64,000 nt of DNA from Polytrichum commune (GCA_950295325.1 OX485806.1:4154001-4218000), one strand, 5' to 3'; shown: positions 37,422-48,213, counted from the stretch's first letter. Numbers and translations are program-made. The notes: generated by a model not told the origin, from the letters alone.

Positions 37422-37816
37422 GAGCATCCTCAGTCGGTCTAGGTAAAGCTCACTGCAAACCAAAACCTATCTTCTGACTGACCTAAAATTAGAAACTGAA
37501 ATTACCATCATTAGAAGCACACCTAAATAAACGTGAGATATTTCTCAAGAAAAAAGAATTGTAAAAATTTGACGTAGGTGAAATCCCTCATTGAAAACAC
37601 CACATTTTCAAAATTTAGAGGGAGTGCACCAAATCTTGCTTAAAAATGGAAAGATCCTCCCACACTCCCTCCAAATTTTTGACATTTAGAGGGAGTGTGG
37701 GAGGATCTGTCCATTTTAAGCAAGATTTGGTGCACTCCCTCTAAATTTTGAGCAATTTTAAGCAAAGATAGGTCTTGGTTTGCAGTGAGCTTTACCTAGA
37801 CCGACTGAGGATGCTC
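37422..37816. mobile_element. Tourist-like foldback MITE
   Basis: Ends GAGCATCCTCAGTCGGTCTA and its complement extend about 55 bp into CTCACTGCAAACCAA. TAA flanks both sides (37419-37421, 37817-37819). Inside, arms around 37610-37670 and 37680-37745 (with GGGAGTGTGGGAGGAT and AAGCAAGATTTGGTGC) pair again, so nearly the whole 395 bp can fold on itself. Confidence 0.87.
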
Positions 37817-37947
37817 TAAACAGGTGGGTTGAACACTATTGAAAGTGGGAGACATTGATCGTGGTTTGAGGATGCAGGAAATTTAGGGCTCAGTATTATA
37901 GCACAACTTTCAGGTGATTTGTGAGTGCAGGCTTGCAAGGAAGGATG

Positions 37948-38905
37948 TGATGCTATGATAGAATAGTAGCTGACAATATTGATCAGTTAACAAGTAGCAT
38001 TGAGTCAAAGTGGCACTTAAGACTGTGAGACATATAGAGACATTTACTGAAGTAAGGTAGTCTGCGGGTGTTGTTCGGTTCTTCTTTTTCTTTTTCTCCG
38101 TCTTCTATTGATCAAAGTTGCGCTGCACTAGACAATGCACATGTCTGCTAAACGATTTTCTCAAACATGTGGAGGCTGATTACTTCGTTGAAGCGAAAAC
38201 CTGAAACAGCAATATCATCACCTGCTACCATTGTAGAACACCAATTCAATCGATCGAAGCAACAAGAAAGAACCATACACATTAACTCTTCATATTTCAA
38301 TAGAAATCTGTACAAAGATAGTGAAGATTCAAAATCAACTAGAAAACATGGACTGGCCACTTCCATCTCTGCGGTCACCTAATCCGAGGAGTTTACATCA
38401 GTGCGGAAGGGCTCATGTGATGCTAAGATAGAATAGAAGCTGACGATATTGATCACTACCAGGTAGCATTGAGTCGGAGTGGCACTGAGAATGTGAGACA
38501 CATAGAGAGAGACATTTGCTGTAACTTTAATTTGAACTCGAACAGGATGCATGGTTATAGTGTTGATTATCTCTTCAGCTCTCAAGGTGAGCTTATTTGT
38601 CTCCTACTAGCGAATAGATCTCTCATTCTCTAGAGACGTGTACATCGTGGTGCTATGGCTCAATAATTGTCTCCAACATGTGGAGACTAAATACTTCGTT
38701 GAAGAGAAAACCTGAAACAGCAATATCATCACCAGCAATTCGATCGAACGAATCAACAAGAAAGAAGCATACACATTCTTCCACACTTCGATAGAAACCT
38801 GTGCACAGATAGTAAAGATTGAAAATGAACTAGAAAACAAGGACTGGCCATTTGATCTCTGTGGTTACCTAATCCGAGGAGGTTACATCAGTGCGGAAGG
38901 GCTCA
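37948..38905. repeat. Tandem duplication downstream of the 38869 gene
   Basis: The block about 37948-38400 recurs at about 38416-38905, sharing GATGCTA, AGTAGCATTGAGTC, ACATGTGGAG and GAAACAGCAATATCATCACC. The right copy runs into the live reading frame that ends at 38869; the left copy ends with a truncated version of the same C-terminus. Confidence 0.85.
38379..38425 (-). pseudogene. Truncated 3' end of the unknown paralogue family
   Basis: Encodes only the tail EPFRTDVNSSD and a stop, as in the intact gene at 38869-39318, then the frame diverges. It is the left-hand copy of the tandem duplication. Confidence 0.65.
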
Positions 38906-39318
38906 GCGCTATACACAAAAGCGTGGCCACCCCCCATGTTGCACCGCATGTCACCGCTGCCATCTATGGCATGCAAACACGAGACATACCGATCTGCTAA
39001 GCCACGGAGCCGGCTCTTTACGGACACTTTCTGCTTTGAACGGAATCCTTGCTGTTGCAGCTTGGGCAAGTCACCTGATCCCAAGCAGGCTCCATCTCCG
39101 GTTTTTCTTCTCTCCCTTAAGCTTCCATCTGCACAGGAATACGCACTTTGTGCAGATTCAGCCTTGGTCTCATCTATGGCCGACAGCTCCGGAAAAGCAC
39201 CGAATTTCTTCTCAGCGGCTATGTCGACATCCAACGATGTGGTTTCTGTGTGAGCATCGTGGACTCTAGTGGATGCTTTTGTCATCCATTGAGGGGCACC
39301 ACCTGCTCCGGTTGCCAT
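38869..39318 (-). CDS. Small protein of unknown family, paralogue A
   Basis: A 149-residue protein from an ATG at 39318, chosen because its first residues (MATGAGGA) align with MAAGATGS of the paralogue at 47719. No signal peptide or membrane segment is apparent. The first half is polar and poorly conserved apart from SAIDETK. The conserved core is near residues 100-125 (KSRLRGLADRYVSCLHAID, then DMRCN), followed by a C-terminal EPFRTDVTSSD. I do not recognise the family and assign no function. Conservation of the core, start and tail between two diverged copies argues that it is a real coding gene. An open frame at 39520-39735 could be an upstream exon, but no splice pair is obvious. The bases just after the stop (TAGGTAACCAC) are also conserved between the copies. 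Confidence 0.65.
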   Translation of the reverse strand: MATGAGGAPQWMTKASTRVHDAHTETTSLDVDIAAEKKFGAFPELSAIDETKAESAQSAYSCADGSLRERRKTGDGACLGSGDLPKLQQQGFRSKQKVSVKSRLRGLADRYVSCLHAIDGSGDMRCNMGGGHAFVYSAEPFRTDVTSSD

Positions 39319-41720
39319 GTCAAAGACTTAACCTGATGATAAAGAAGTTGCTGTCTGGCTCAAAAAAGACGGAGGGTTCAAAATCTGGTGGAAAATGAAA
39401 CATTTACACACAGAAGTGTAGAGTGCCTTCACGTTCCATCTTGCATTTCTCCAGCCTCTCAGCTCAGCTATGGCAGCAACAACGTTCTTCTCTGAGAAAC
39501 ATCCTGAAAGCTGAAATTATCACCAGCTTTGCCCTGTAAACTTCCTAAGGGGTTCAACTCTCCAACAGTGACCATCAAGACAAGCATTAAAGCGGAAAAT
39601 CCTCACATTCAATTTTCTTAATCTAATCTTCCAGGTAGAAACACCGGCTCTAGTTTGACAATTGAGAGCAACAAATTTCTCGTCTTCCAACTCCCTACGA
39701 AACCTCCTCAACAAGCTGAACCCTACAGGGGCCACGAAGATTATGGGCTCTTTTAAGAATCAACACAGGTCTAAGGCACGAACTTAACAAATATTCAGAG
39801 GCAAATTTGCGAGGTTTGTTCGGTGCTTACAAGTTTGGCACGGAAAAGAAGCTAATCTCAGGTCACAAAGGTGATCGACAAAGGTAGAGTCGCTCAATCA
39901 AATGGGGCGACTTTTTGTCACTCGGGACGATGCACGTGTGGTGGGGGCGACTTGGATGAAAGGATATTGACTATTTATTCATCCATCCATCCATCCATCC
40001 ATCCATCAAATAGGGCTTTTCCTTCTTATAACTTCCAACCTTTGCCACGCACAACGCAAGCAAGTTTTGTGGGCCAAAGTTAAGGAATATGATCCATTAC
40101 ATGTGCCTAAGATGGTGGAGTTTTTGGGAGGGTCCCATTTTTGGTCTTATTCTTGAGTTCAATCCCCAACTTGAACTTGAGTGGGTCCAAATTGCCATGT
40201 CCACGTGGGGTCCAACTCATTCAATTTTTCAATATCATAGGTGAACATGACATATGGCACCCAATATTGACTATTTTAAGTTGAATTAATGTTGGATATG
40301 TCAATAGAGGTAATTGAGGTCGCACATTTGAGCATAACATATTCATATGTATTAAAGTGTCGAGATACAATTGAAAATGAGTTGGCTAAAAGGTGACTTT
40401 TGTCTTTGAAAACTTGTGCATAAAGTCATCCAAGTTGTCATAAGGCTTATATTTACATCCTAAAGAGTGAGCATGGGACATAAAAAGTCGGCTTCCAAAC
40501 TTGTCGTACTAGGAACAATGAGTTAATCTAGCTTGGATAGGCCGGTCTAGATATAGGGAATCGTGCCCGTAACATAGATTTTGAAGTTCTTTCAGAGCTT
40601 TGTTGAATTGAAAGAAGAGGTCCAAGGTTCCACCTTGACTATTAAAAATAAACCCCAATACACAATTGATAACGCAACTATTGACAAACAAAACCCTCAA
40701 AGAGGTACTAGACAATTGCTACATCTTTCATTTCAAATAGTGTGACCACACTAAATGTAAGCACTTCACATCTTTCAAGAGAGACGGACTACATATTCAT
40801 AAATCACGTTTTAAAATTAAAATCAATGTGCAGTACATAGACTATTGCTAAATGGTACTTTAACGTATTTTTTGACACTTTGGCAAGTTTGGGTACTAAG
40901 AGTGATTCGACTATGTGCCGATCAAATTAGTAGTTAGATCAAAATGAATTTGGAAGCCATGTAATTAATAAAGAAAAATTAAATCATCCCTCAAATTCTC
41001 TATAGAAAGAAGGGATTATATTCCCCAAATCCTTGGTGCTTAGGTATAGGGTCATTTGTTTGTTCTAGACTGATCTAGGCAATATCATTACATTATTTAG
41101 CTGAGTTTGTACGCTAGATGGGGCCGGGAATAAACCATATTCTATTTGCAAGTAAACTATGTTCATTCTCACAACATAGCACACTAGTAGATCTAGGTTT
41201 AAAAACTTGGGTGAAGCAGTGCACTAATACTATTAGAATGGAAAGGATGATAGCAATTGAATAATGTTTTGACCCCACCTTTCATGTGGGATAAGGTGCA
41301 ACTTCTTTGGTTATCTATTACGGTCTTGCCTAAACTTAATGACTATGAGATTTGAGGTTCACACCACACTTGCTTATAATCTATGCTTGATTGTTGCCAC
41401 CCCAATGCCAAAAAACTCAATACATTCCAATTCTATGCAGTAAGTCTTTGTTATGATTGCTTTGTTCTATGACAAAATATCTACTACTTTATACAATCAC
41501 GAACCAATATAGTGTAATTACTTTATGTCTAGATCATCTTAAAATCCAACAACTATACATTATAAGCATTGGATAATAAGTCCTCCTCCAAGTTAGAGAG
41601 ACCTACTGTACATGGCTTTGAAAATTGAGCATGTTAGAAAATTAGGTAACTATAAGGTCCAAACAATTCTAGAAACATAAAGTACATACGGAACATCACT
41701 CAACCCCTTAAATACTCTAA
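39319..41720. other. Mostly empty stretch upstream of paralogue A
   Basis: Holds a minus-strand open frame at 39520-39735 (71 codons, basic, with RRFRRELEDEKFVALN; unrecognised) and a CATC/TCCA microsatellite near 39979-40007. Otherwise I see no gene or transposon ends. Confidence 0.4.
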
Positions 41721-42248
41721 GGGCGGGTTTAGACTTGGAGTCAAGGCTCAAAAATGGGTTGGGGTGAAATAAATCCACTCCTCTCATTGGTAGAGAGGCT
41801 GGGACTCGCCTCTTCAAGTTTACACCATGAGTTGGGGCCAATTAACAAATAAATTATTTTATTCATCATGACAATGGCCTCAAGCCTTGGAAAAGAGAGC
41901 TCCCAACCTTGTGGACTCTTTCCCTCTAGTCAAGGACATTGTCAAAGCTTTTATTTGCTTGTAGTAGTTTATTCTTTGAGCATTGAATAGGAGGGGAAAA
42001 TTTCTAAATTTATTATACTTTAATCATTATCCATAGAATAGTTCATGAGTACGTTGGAACCTCTCATAACCCTCTCATAATTGCAGCCTCCAAATGGCCC
42101 CAACCCCACCTAAATAGGTTTACACATGAAAGCAATGAATGGAGTTGGGTTACTTTCTTATTAATGGCCTTGGGGGCCAATTTGCATGCCACATGGGACA
42201 TATTGGCCTTCGTTCACAATGGCCTTGGCCCCAAGTCTAAACATGCCC
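41721..42248. mobile_element. Harbinger-like MITE, family B
   Basis: Ends GGGCGGGTTTAGACTTGGAG and, in complement, GGGCATGTTTAGACTTGGGG, flanked by TAA at 41718-41720 and 42249-42251. The 528-bp interior has no coding capacity. The ends resemble, but are distinct from, family A. Confidence 0.82.
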
Positions 42249-42307
42249 TAAGTCATGCTATCTGGGCTGGGAGTCACTTATGGTTTCTCCATCCATTTTT
42301 CTTAGTA

Positions 42308-43283
42308 CAGTCTAACCTTGATAATGTCACCCTTGTTAATAAAACACCTTGATATTATCACCTAAAAGTTTGAAACCAATTTTCATAGTGTAAAACTCCC
42401 TCGTTATTATCCCTATCACCCTTGGTAATATTACTATTTTTTTTCCAAAATCCGTAGTGTAAATGTGATAATACCAAGTATGGATGGATTGTATGTGATG
42501 GTTGGATGGACAGATTGTAGTAGCCGAAAGGGTCATGCACCGCCCCTGTGATAAATGCAATGCTATTCTTGGAACTTGATCGTGCACCAACCCTGAACGG
42601 TGTTGTCTATACACGACACTCAAAGGGTACATAAACTTTGTAGAAAACCTGTAGAAAAGCTTTGTCCTTTGGAGTACATAAACGTGGAAGGTGAAGATGA
42701 TTTTGAGGTGGAATATTCTACTGAGGAGCTTGTGCAATTAGTGCAAGATGGCGAACAAGTTCTTGATTCCATAGAAGTAGACCCATTGATTGTTGATAGT
42801 AGTGATGATGAGTCTAAAGTAGTGAAGCTAAGCGATGCACAAAAATATGCTAAAGATGGTTTGAATTTTATGGCTAGCCAAGGTTCTCAGATTGTCAACA
42901 CTCTGGAGTTGTTAGGAATGGAAAAAATCCATGACAAACTCATTAGAATTGGTGTTGCACATTTAACATCAACAAAACAATGTGACATTAGAAGCTTCTT
43001 TGTCTTTAGTGAGAGGTCTTTACGTGATCTCAATGACACATTATGATGTGCTCTTGTTGTTATTCACAATTTTGAATTAGATTTTACATTAAAAAACATT
43101 GAAGTCTCGTATTTGTTATTTTCTTTTTTACATTGTAATTTTATTTTGATTTTCTACCTATTTTTTTGATAATATCACATTATGCACAAATCTTCAAAAC
43201 GTGACATTATCAAATATGTCACACCTTGTTTATATCACTCTTTTTGGTGAAACGGATGGTGTGACATTATCAAGGTTAGACTG
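42308..43283 (+). mobile_element. Tigger/pogo element with internal deletion
   Basis: A 976-bp element with perfect 23-bp inverted ends starting CAGTCTAACCTTGATAATGT, flanked by TA (42306-42307, 43284-43285). Subterminal copies of the same theme follow (CACCTTGATATTATCACC, CACCCTTGGTAATATTAC on the left; GTGACATTATCAAATATGT on the right). It is too short for a whole transposase and keeps only the C-terminal part. Perfect ends suggest fairly recent mobility. Confidence 0.92.
42600..43046 (+). pseudogene. C-terminal remnant of a Tigger/pogo transposase
   Basis: A 148-codon open frame inside the Tigger element. It begins with the run-in to the C-terminal region (ECP-like acid-rich stretch, EYSTEELVQLVQDGEQVLD) and lacks the DNA-binding and DDE catalytic domains, which the deletion removed. 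Residues near the end read KQCDIRSFF, which fits the PCNA-interacting pattern Q-x-x-I-x-x-F-F (42978-43001); pogo-type transposases are known to carry such a motif. The ATG is fortuitous: the frame is a deletion remnant, and the family assignment rests mainly on the element's ends. Confidence 0.6.
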
Positions 43284-43412
43284 TATTCCCATCTTGTCAA
43301 TTCACTCAACATGAGTTTAGGAGCTATTATAGCTTTGTTTCTCTTGCCATGTACCTAGGGGAACGAGGTTGTGACCTCCTAGTCCCCACTAGCGACATGC
43401 TAGTTCGTGCTA

Positions 43413-44143
43413 CTGTTCTCCCTCTTTAGTATGACACGTTTGGGAAACACACAAAAATTCGTATTATCGAGGTGTCGTCTTGTCATTAATATGACAAACG
43501 ACGTAAAGTTGTCGTATTATCAAGGGAATATGAAAACATAAGTAATATGAGCTTTAAATATTTATATACAACGAGTTTAAGCAATATAGATGGTATGAAA
43601 TAATAGTTTATGACTCCAAAAAAATACGAATATTCTCAAGAACTCTTGAAATAGGAGTCCAAAGATTTATGGTGTTGCCCACCCAAGTTAGCAACTGTCA
43701 TCTTATCTAAATTCTCTAATAACTTTTGAAAATTATGAATTTCATTAACACCCAAACATAAAGAGTTCTCCAATAAGAAACCAGACAACAACGATGCACG
43801 ACGTCTAGCAACATACTAGGCAGGAGGCCACTCTAACCCTAACCATGTCCATTCTACACTAATAACCCTAATTCTCATGAAGTTCTCAATGATAAGTAAA
43901 GTTCCCAAACAATACCCAAGTGAAAATGGACATATTTTAGATGTACATAACATAGATAAAAGAAATTTTAACATTAAATACCTCTTCAATATGACAAAAC
44001 GGAGATTCTAAATGTCTCAATACCGAGTGTTGTAGTCGTATAAAAGAGGGAGTTTTGGACCAAAAAGTTGGGTCTCGCAAAGATGTGTCATGATATCGAG
44101 GGTGTCGTATATAAACGAGTGTCGTATTAATGAGGTGAAAGTG
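43413..44143. mobile_element. Second pogo-like element, non-autonomous
   Basis: 731 bp between TA dinucleotides (43411-43412, 44144-44145). Ends read CTGTTCTCCCTCTTTAGTAT and, in complement, CACTTTCACCTCATTAATAC, both continuing into GACAC (about 21 of 29 positions agree). Subterminal GTCGTATTATCAAGGG and GGTGTCGTATATAAACGAG phrases repeat the theme. No transposase. Confidence 0.65.
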
Positions 44144-44745
44144 TAGCAACCTACCATCTAGAAGGCCGTCTCCTTAGAATCCCTACAATCCCGGGCATAA
44201 GCCAACGTGACCTACCCGTGTGCGGCATGCCCCACCTCACCATTCCAAAGCACGACAATCGCAAGATCTAAAAGCAACCAGCTGGGTGCCGCCGCAACAT
44301 GTTCCACAGACACACAGTCAACAAATCCCATCATTTTATTCAACATGGTCATGGCTTTTATAATTAAGAAGGGAAAAAAGAAGAAGTAAAGTTGGCTTTG
44401 GAAATGGTGTAGTTGTATAAGACTAAGTAAAATAATGGAATATATCCCTCCGTAACATTACTCAACTGATGAGTTGTTGTGCTCATGGGCCCCGCGGTAG
44501 TTTCGAGAATGAAGCCTTTGGATGTTGGAATCCCAATGGTTCAGATTGAATTCGAAGCTGAGGTAACCAGACACAACTCGTTAGCTGAATGATGTTATGT
44601 CACCACCACTACCACCACCACTTAAACTTAAATACCTCATTTTCACGCGCACCCCTTTAAGTTTACCCCTCCCATGAGACCATCGTACATACTAGTAATG
44701 CCAACCAATGCAATACATTGTGCCACTTGTGATTTTGTTGACGAC

Positions 44746-45527
44746 ACTCCTTTGGTAAGATGAATTCACAGAAGTGCAAACTCAGCTTCAGGATTTTAGA
44801 GATCAATTTTAGCAATAGGTTCTACCAATTTCACTAAAATCATGAACCAAGTTTTGGATAACCAATTTAACTTGAACTTTCAACCAATTTCACTACATGT
44901 TGTGAACGATTCAATGATTTGGTACCCATATTCACAACTTCACCAAATCAATATCATGAACAGTATAACTTCATTTCAAAAAGAACAATACATTATGTAT
45001 ATGATTCTCCTAATCGCTCCCCATGACTAGCTCTATGTCAAGGCTAGAGGGTTCCAAGTAAACACATACCCCTTTGGTAAGATGGTTACCCATAAGTGCA
45101 AACTCGATTTCATGAAGGGTCCAAGCTTTCGTATTCTCAACTTCTCGCTTCAATGTTTCACATTATATGTCTCCCCGTTGTTCATTGTTTCCTCTTTGTT
45201 GTGTGTTAGTTGGAAGCCCTTAGCCTTGACGTAGAGCTAGTCATGGGGAGTGACTAGAAGAATCTTACACATGATGTACTGTTTTTTGTGAAATAAGTTA
45301 TACATTTCATGATGTTGATTTTCAGAGGTTGTGGATATGGGTACCACATCATGAAATTGTTCACAACATGTAGTGAAATTGGTTGGAAATTCACATTAAA
45401 TTAATCATTTATATAGTGAACTTGGTTCATGATTCCAATGAAGTTGGTAGAACCTATTGCTAAATTGGCTTGTAAGAAATCATGAAATTAAGCTTGCACA
45501 TCTATGAATTCATCTTACCAAAGGAGT
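44746..45527. repeat. Long foldback with arms of about 300 bp
   Basis: Left arm 44746-45047 and right arm 45221-45527 are inverted copies. They start ACTCCTTTGGTAAGATGAAT and meet at CCCCATGACTAGCTCTA and its complement. The loop (about 45048-45220) holds a further partial copy of the left end, CCCTTTGGTAAGATGG near 45070. No clear target duplication was seen, so the transposon class is open. Confidence 0.82.
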
Positions 45528-45766
45528 AACTTACATGTTTGCTTCACTCTAAGGCATTTGACAATTGATGTGGTCCACTGCATCTATAAGATTTCATATT
45601 GACTTATTTGAAATATAAGGTGTTGTCATTCTTGGTGCAAGAATGTGACTCATCATATGGCCTTCTATGCATATTATTGAAACATTTGTGTGAGTCACAA
45701 AGATTCATTACATAGCTCAAGGTTGGGCCTATAATCAAATTGGAAAGTTCAACAACATAAGTCCTA

Positions 45767-46157
45767 CACTAAATATTGTATTTAAGGTCATATTGTATTT
45801 AATACCACCGTGGTAACTTTTCTCAGGCACTTATGAATGAGTTTACAAGTATTGTCATCCCAACTTACAATTATGTGATGAGATACTCACAAAATTTGGT
45901 GTATTGTGCATTCTAACAATTATTAATGTTGTGTATCTTAACAATTATGTAATGACATATTGTCATGGATGGTTGAAATTTGGATGAAAAATCACTTAGT
46001 AAGTGATAGTAATTGCAACATTATAAATCTATGATGCCCAAATTTATTTAACAAGGAATGGCAAATAATATTAGGTTTACATTTAGTGTTCGTGACACTA
46101 CACGGATACTTTACAAATAGTATTGAGCAGGACAAATAATGACTACAATATTAAGTG
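45767..46157 (-). mobile_element. Palindromic-ended MITE, copy 6
   Basis: Diverged 391-bp copy, TA on both sides. Left end CACTAAATATTGTATTTAAG; right end TATTAAGTG. Internal phrases match copy 3 (GATGGTTGAAATTTGGATG, GTGATAGTAATTGCAACA). Confidence 0.75.
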
Positions 46158-47119
46158 TAGTTCTCTAACGACCATAAAGTTCTCTTATGGAGCATTTCAT
46201 AATTGGTTTGGTCATTAGATCAGCTACAGTCTACCCCCAATAATACGAGACCTCAATTATACGATGCATTTCTTGTCGACCAAACTTTCTAGCATTAATT
46301 GACCCCAATATTACGACTATGATGCTCGTAAGATAGCATTTTTTGGGCCCTATGTGTCATATAATAGAGATAATTAGTGCGTGCATGTGGTGAGACCCAC
46401 ACTAGGATCTGCCTTGGGATTAAGGAGTACATGGTGAATTCATTAGTGGCTTAACTTAACTCAATTTGAGTTAATTGTTTTAAATCTTGGTTTCAAAACA
46501 AATGTTGTATTTTTGAGTCTTTGGGTTTGGGTGGAGGTTGAAGGGTTTAGGAATTGCTTGATCTACATGCTAGAATTATGAAGTTGTTGATTTCTCTTCT
46601 AGATTCGAGATTTATTTTCACACCTAAATCTCACATCATTTTAGATTGGAAATTCAATCCTTGCTAACTTAGATTTGCCCATGCCACTTGTCAATTTTTG
46701 GCTCCAGAGGTGACGACAATCTTGATACTATAGAATTAGTGTGACATGTGACATTATGGAATAACACAAAGGAGATGTGAGGACAATTTGAATTTGTTCT
46801 CCCGTCACCTACACTAGTGTGGTCCACTCCACTTGGCCTTCCTGGGTGATGTGGCGGACACACGCACCAACTTTCAACAAGTGGCATAAGAAGAAGAAGA
46901 ATAAGAAGGTGACACTCCACATGTTGACACATGGCGCATTGCGAGGGTGTAGGTTGACTTCTTTGGTGGTTGGCATTATTGACAAATTTCGTGATAAAAG
47001 AGAGAGAAATGTGACAATAAGAAGTGAGATTTGAACTACGAACATCCTTTCCCTAGGGTTTCAAGATATTAGAGAGTGTGTGACATTGTGGAGGCTGATA
47101 TTACAAAGTTTAGGGTGTA

Positions 47120-47222
47120 CACTAATTCTATAGTATCACGCATCCATGTTAACACTACAAAAACTCCGTAAAATCACATGCACTTTGGTTGCCACAGGTG
47201 TGATACTACGAAATTTAGAGTG
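47120..47222. mobile_element. pogo-like mini element or right-end fragment
   Basis: 103 bp between TA dinucleotides with ends CACTAATTCTATAGTATCAC and, in complement, CACTCTAAATTTCGTAGTAT. The right part shares ACTTTGGTTGCCACAGG with the element at 19256-19610. A similar end in the opposite sense at 46723-46742 and a possible left end CAGTCTACCCCCAATAAT at 46227 suggest a larger decayed element. Confidence 0.55.
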
Positions 47223-47389
47223 TATAGGATCTTACGTTAGTAATAATCCAATGTTTCATATTTTATCCATCATATATTACGACTAAGAAATTTGAAATTT
47301 TCAAGTGCAAATAATAGACCATCTGTATCTTTGGTCACACCATTCCAGCTAAAAAAATCTAAGTCACCCCCCGGGACAAATTGCGATCT

Positions 47390-47510
47390 TCACATGTATA
47401 TAATGAGGAATTTGCTAGACACAATCATCCACTAATTGCTACACAGTGCATGCATCAATCCGTGGTTACCAAGTCCGAGACATGAACTGTAAGCCAGTGC
47501 GAACCTGAAG
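47390..47510 (-). pseudogene. Truncated duplicate of the 3' end of paralogue B
   Basis: Compared with 47645-47765 this repeats TTGCTACACAGTGCA, ATCCGTGGTTACC and a degraded version of the coding tail. It parallels the truncated duplicate next to paralogue A. Confidence 0.6.
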
Positions 47511-47718
47511 ATATATTACAGATTATATTGCGGCCACAAGCATTTCCCTGGTCGGTCGAAATGGCATGATCGGCTACCAATGGTTTACAAAAGCGTATGC
47601 ATAGAATTTCCTCACAGCAGATCATTGGAGCACAAATTGTGGACTTTGCATATGTATAAACAGGAATTAGCGAGCTAGTTAATTGCTACACAGTGCACGC
47701 GCATTGATCCGTGGTTAC

Positions 47719-48213
47719 CTAGTCCGAGGACTCTGGTTCTTGATCAGTGCGGAAGGGCTCGGATCCATACACAGCAGCGCCGTGAGTGCCCACAATCACA
47801 TTCCCCCGCATGTCGCTCCTGTCATCGATGCCTTGCAGACATGAGACGTAGCGATCTGCTAACCCACGCAGCTTGCTCTTTATGCCTAACTTGTGGTGGG
47901 AAGAATCAGGGTTAGGTTGCTGCTTCTCCTGGTCGGGTCGGCTCGGATTGGTCTTTTCATCAGGTCCATCGGCAGCACATGATGTCACACTCTGTACAGA
48001 AGGCTTGGTCTCGTCGATGGCCGCCAGCGACTCCGGAATCAGGGCACCGGAGCTGGTCTTCGGAGCCACGGTGGTGCCTAATTCGGTGCTGCGGGCTATG
48101 TTGGTCATCGAATTAGGCCCTATTTGTTCAGGGACTGTAGTTGGTGATGCTTTGAACATCGGTCCTCGTAGAGCTACTGCTGATCCGGTTGCTCCGGCTG
48201 CCATGTCAATCAC
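47719..48213 (-). CDS. Small protein of unknown family, paralogue B
   Basis: A 164-codon frame. The start is more likely the internal ATG at 48204 (MAAGATGS, 161 residues), which aligns with paralogue A. It shares AAIDETK, the core KSKLRGLADRYVSCLQGID followed by DMRGN, and the tail EPFRTDQEPESSD. It is mostly polar with no membrane segment. I do not recognise the family. The stop is followed by GTAACCAC, as in paralogue A. The gene lies 8.4 kb from paralogue A in the same orientation, with only transposons and repeats recognised between them, so the pair probably arose by local duplication. Confidence 0.7.
   Translation of the reverse strand: MIDMAAGATGSAVALRGPMFKASPTTVPEQIGPNSMTNIARSTELGTTVAPKTSSGALIPESLAAIDETKPSVQSVTSCAADGPDEKTNPSRPDQEKQQPNPDSSHHKLGIKSKLRGLADRYVSCLQGIDDRSDMRGNVIVGTHGAAVYGSEPFRTDQEPESSD

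Noticed and set aside
38148-38378. A 76-codon minus-strand frame as a separate gene
   Set aside because: It lies in the 3' part of the tandem duplication and its counterpart in the other copy is not conserved as a frame.
39520-39735. Upstream exon of paralogue A
   Set aside because: The frame is protein-like but no convincing donor/acceptor pair joins it to 39318, and no counterpart was seen near paralogue B.
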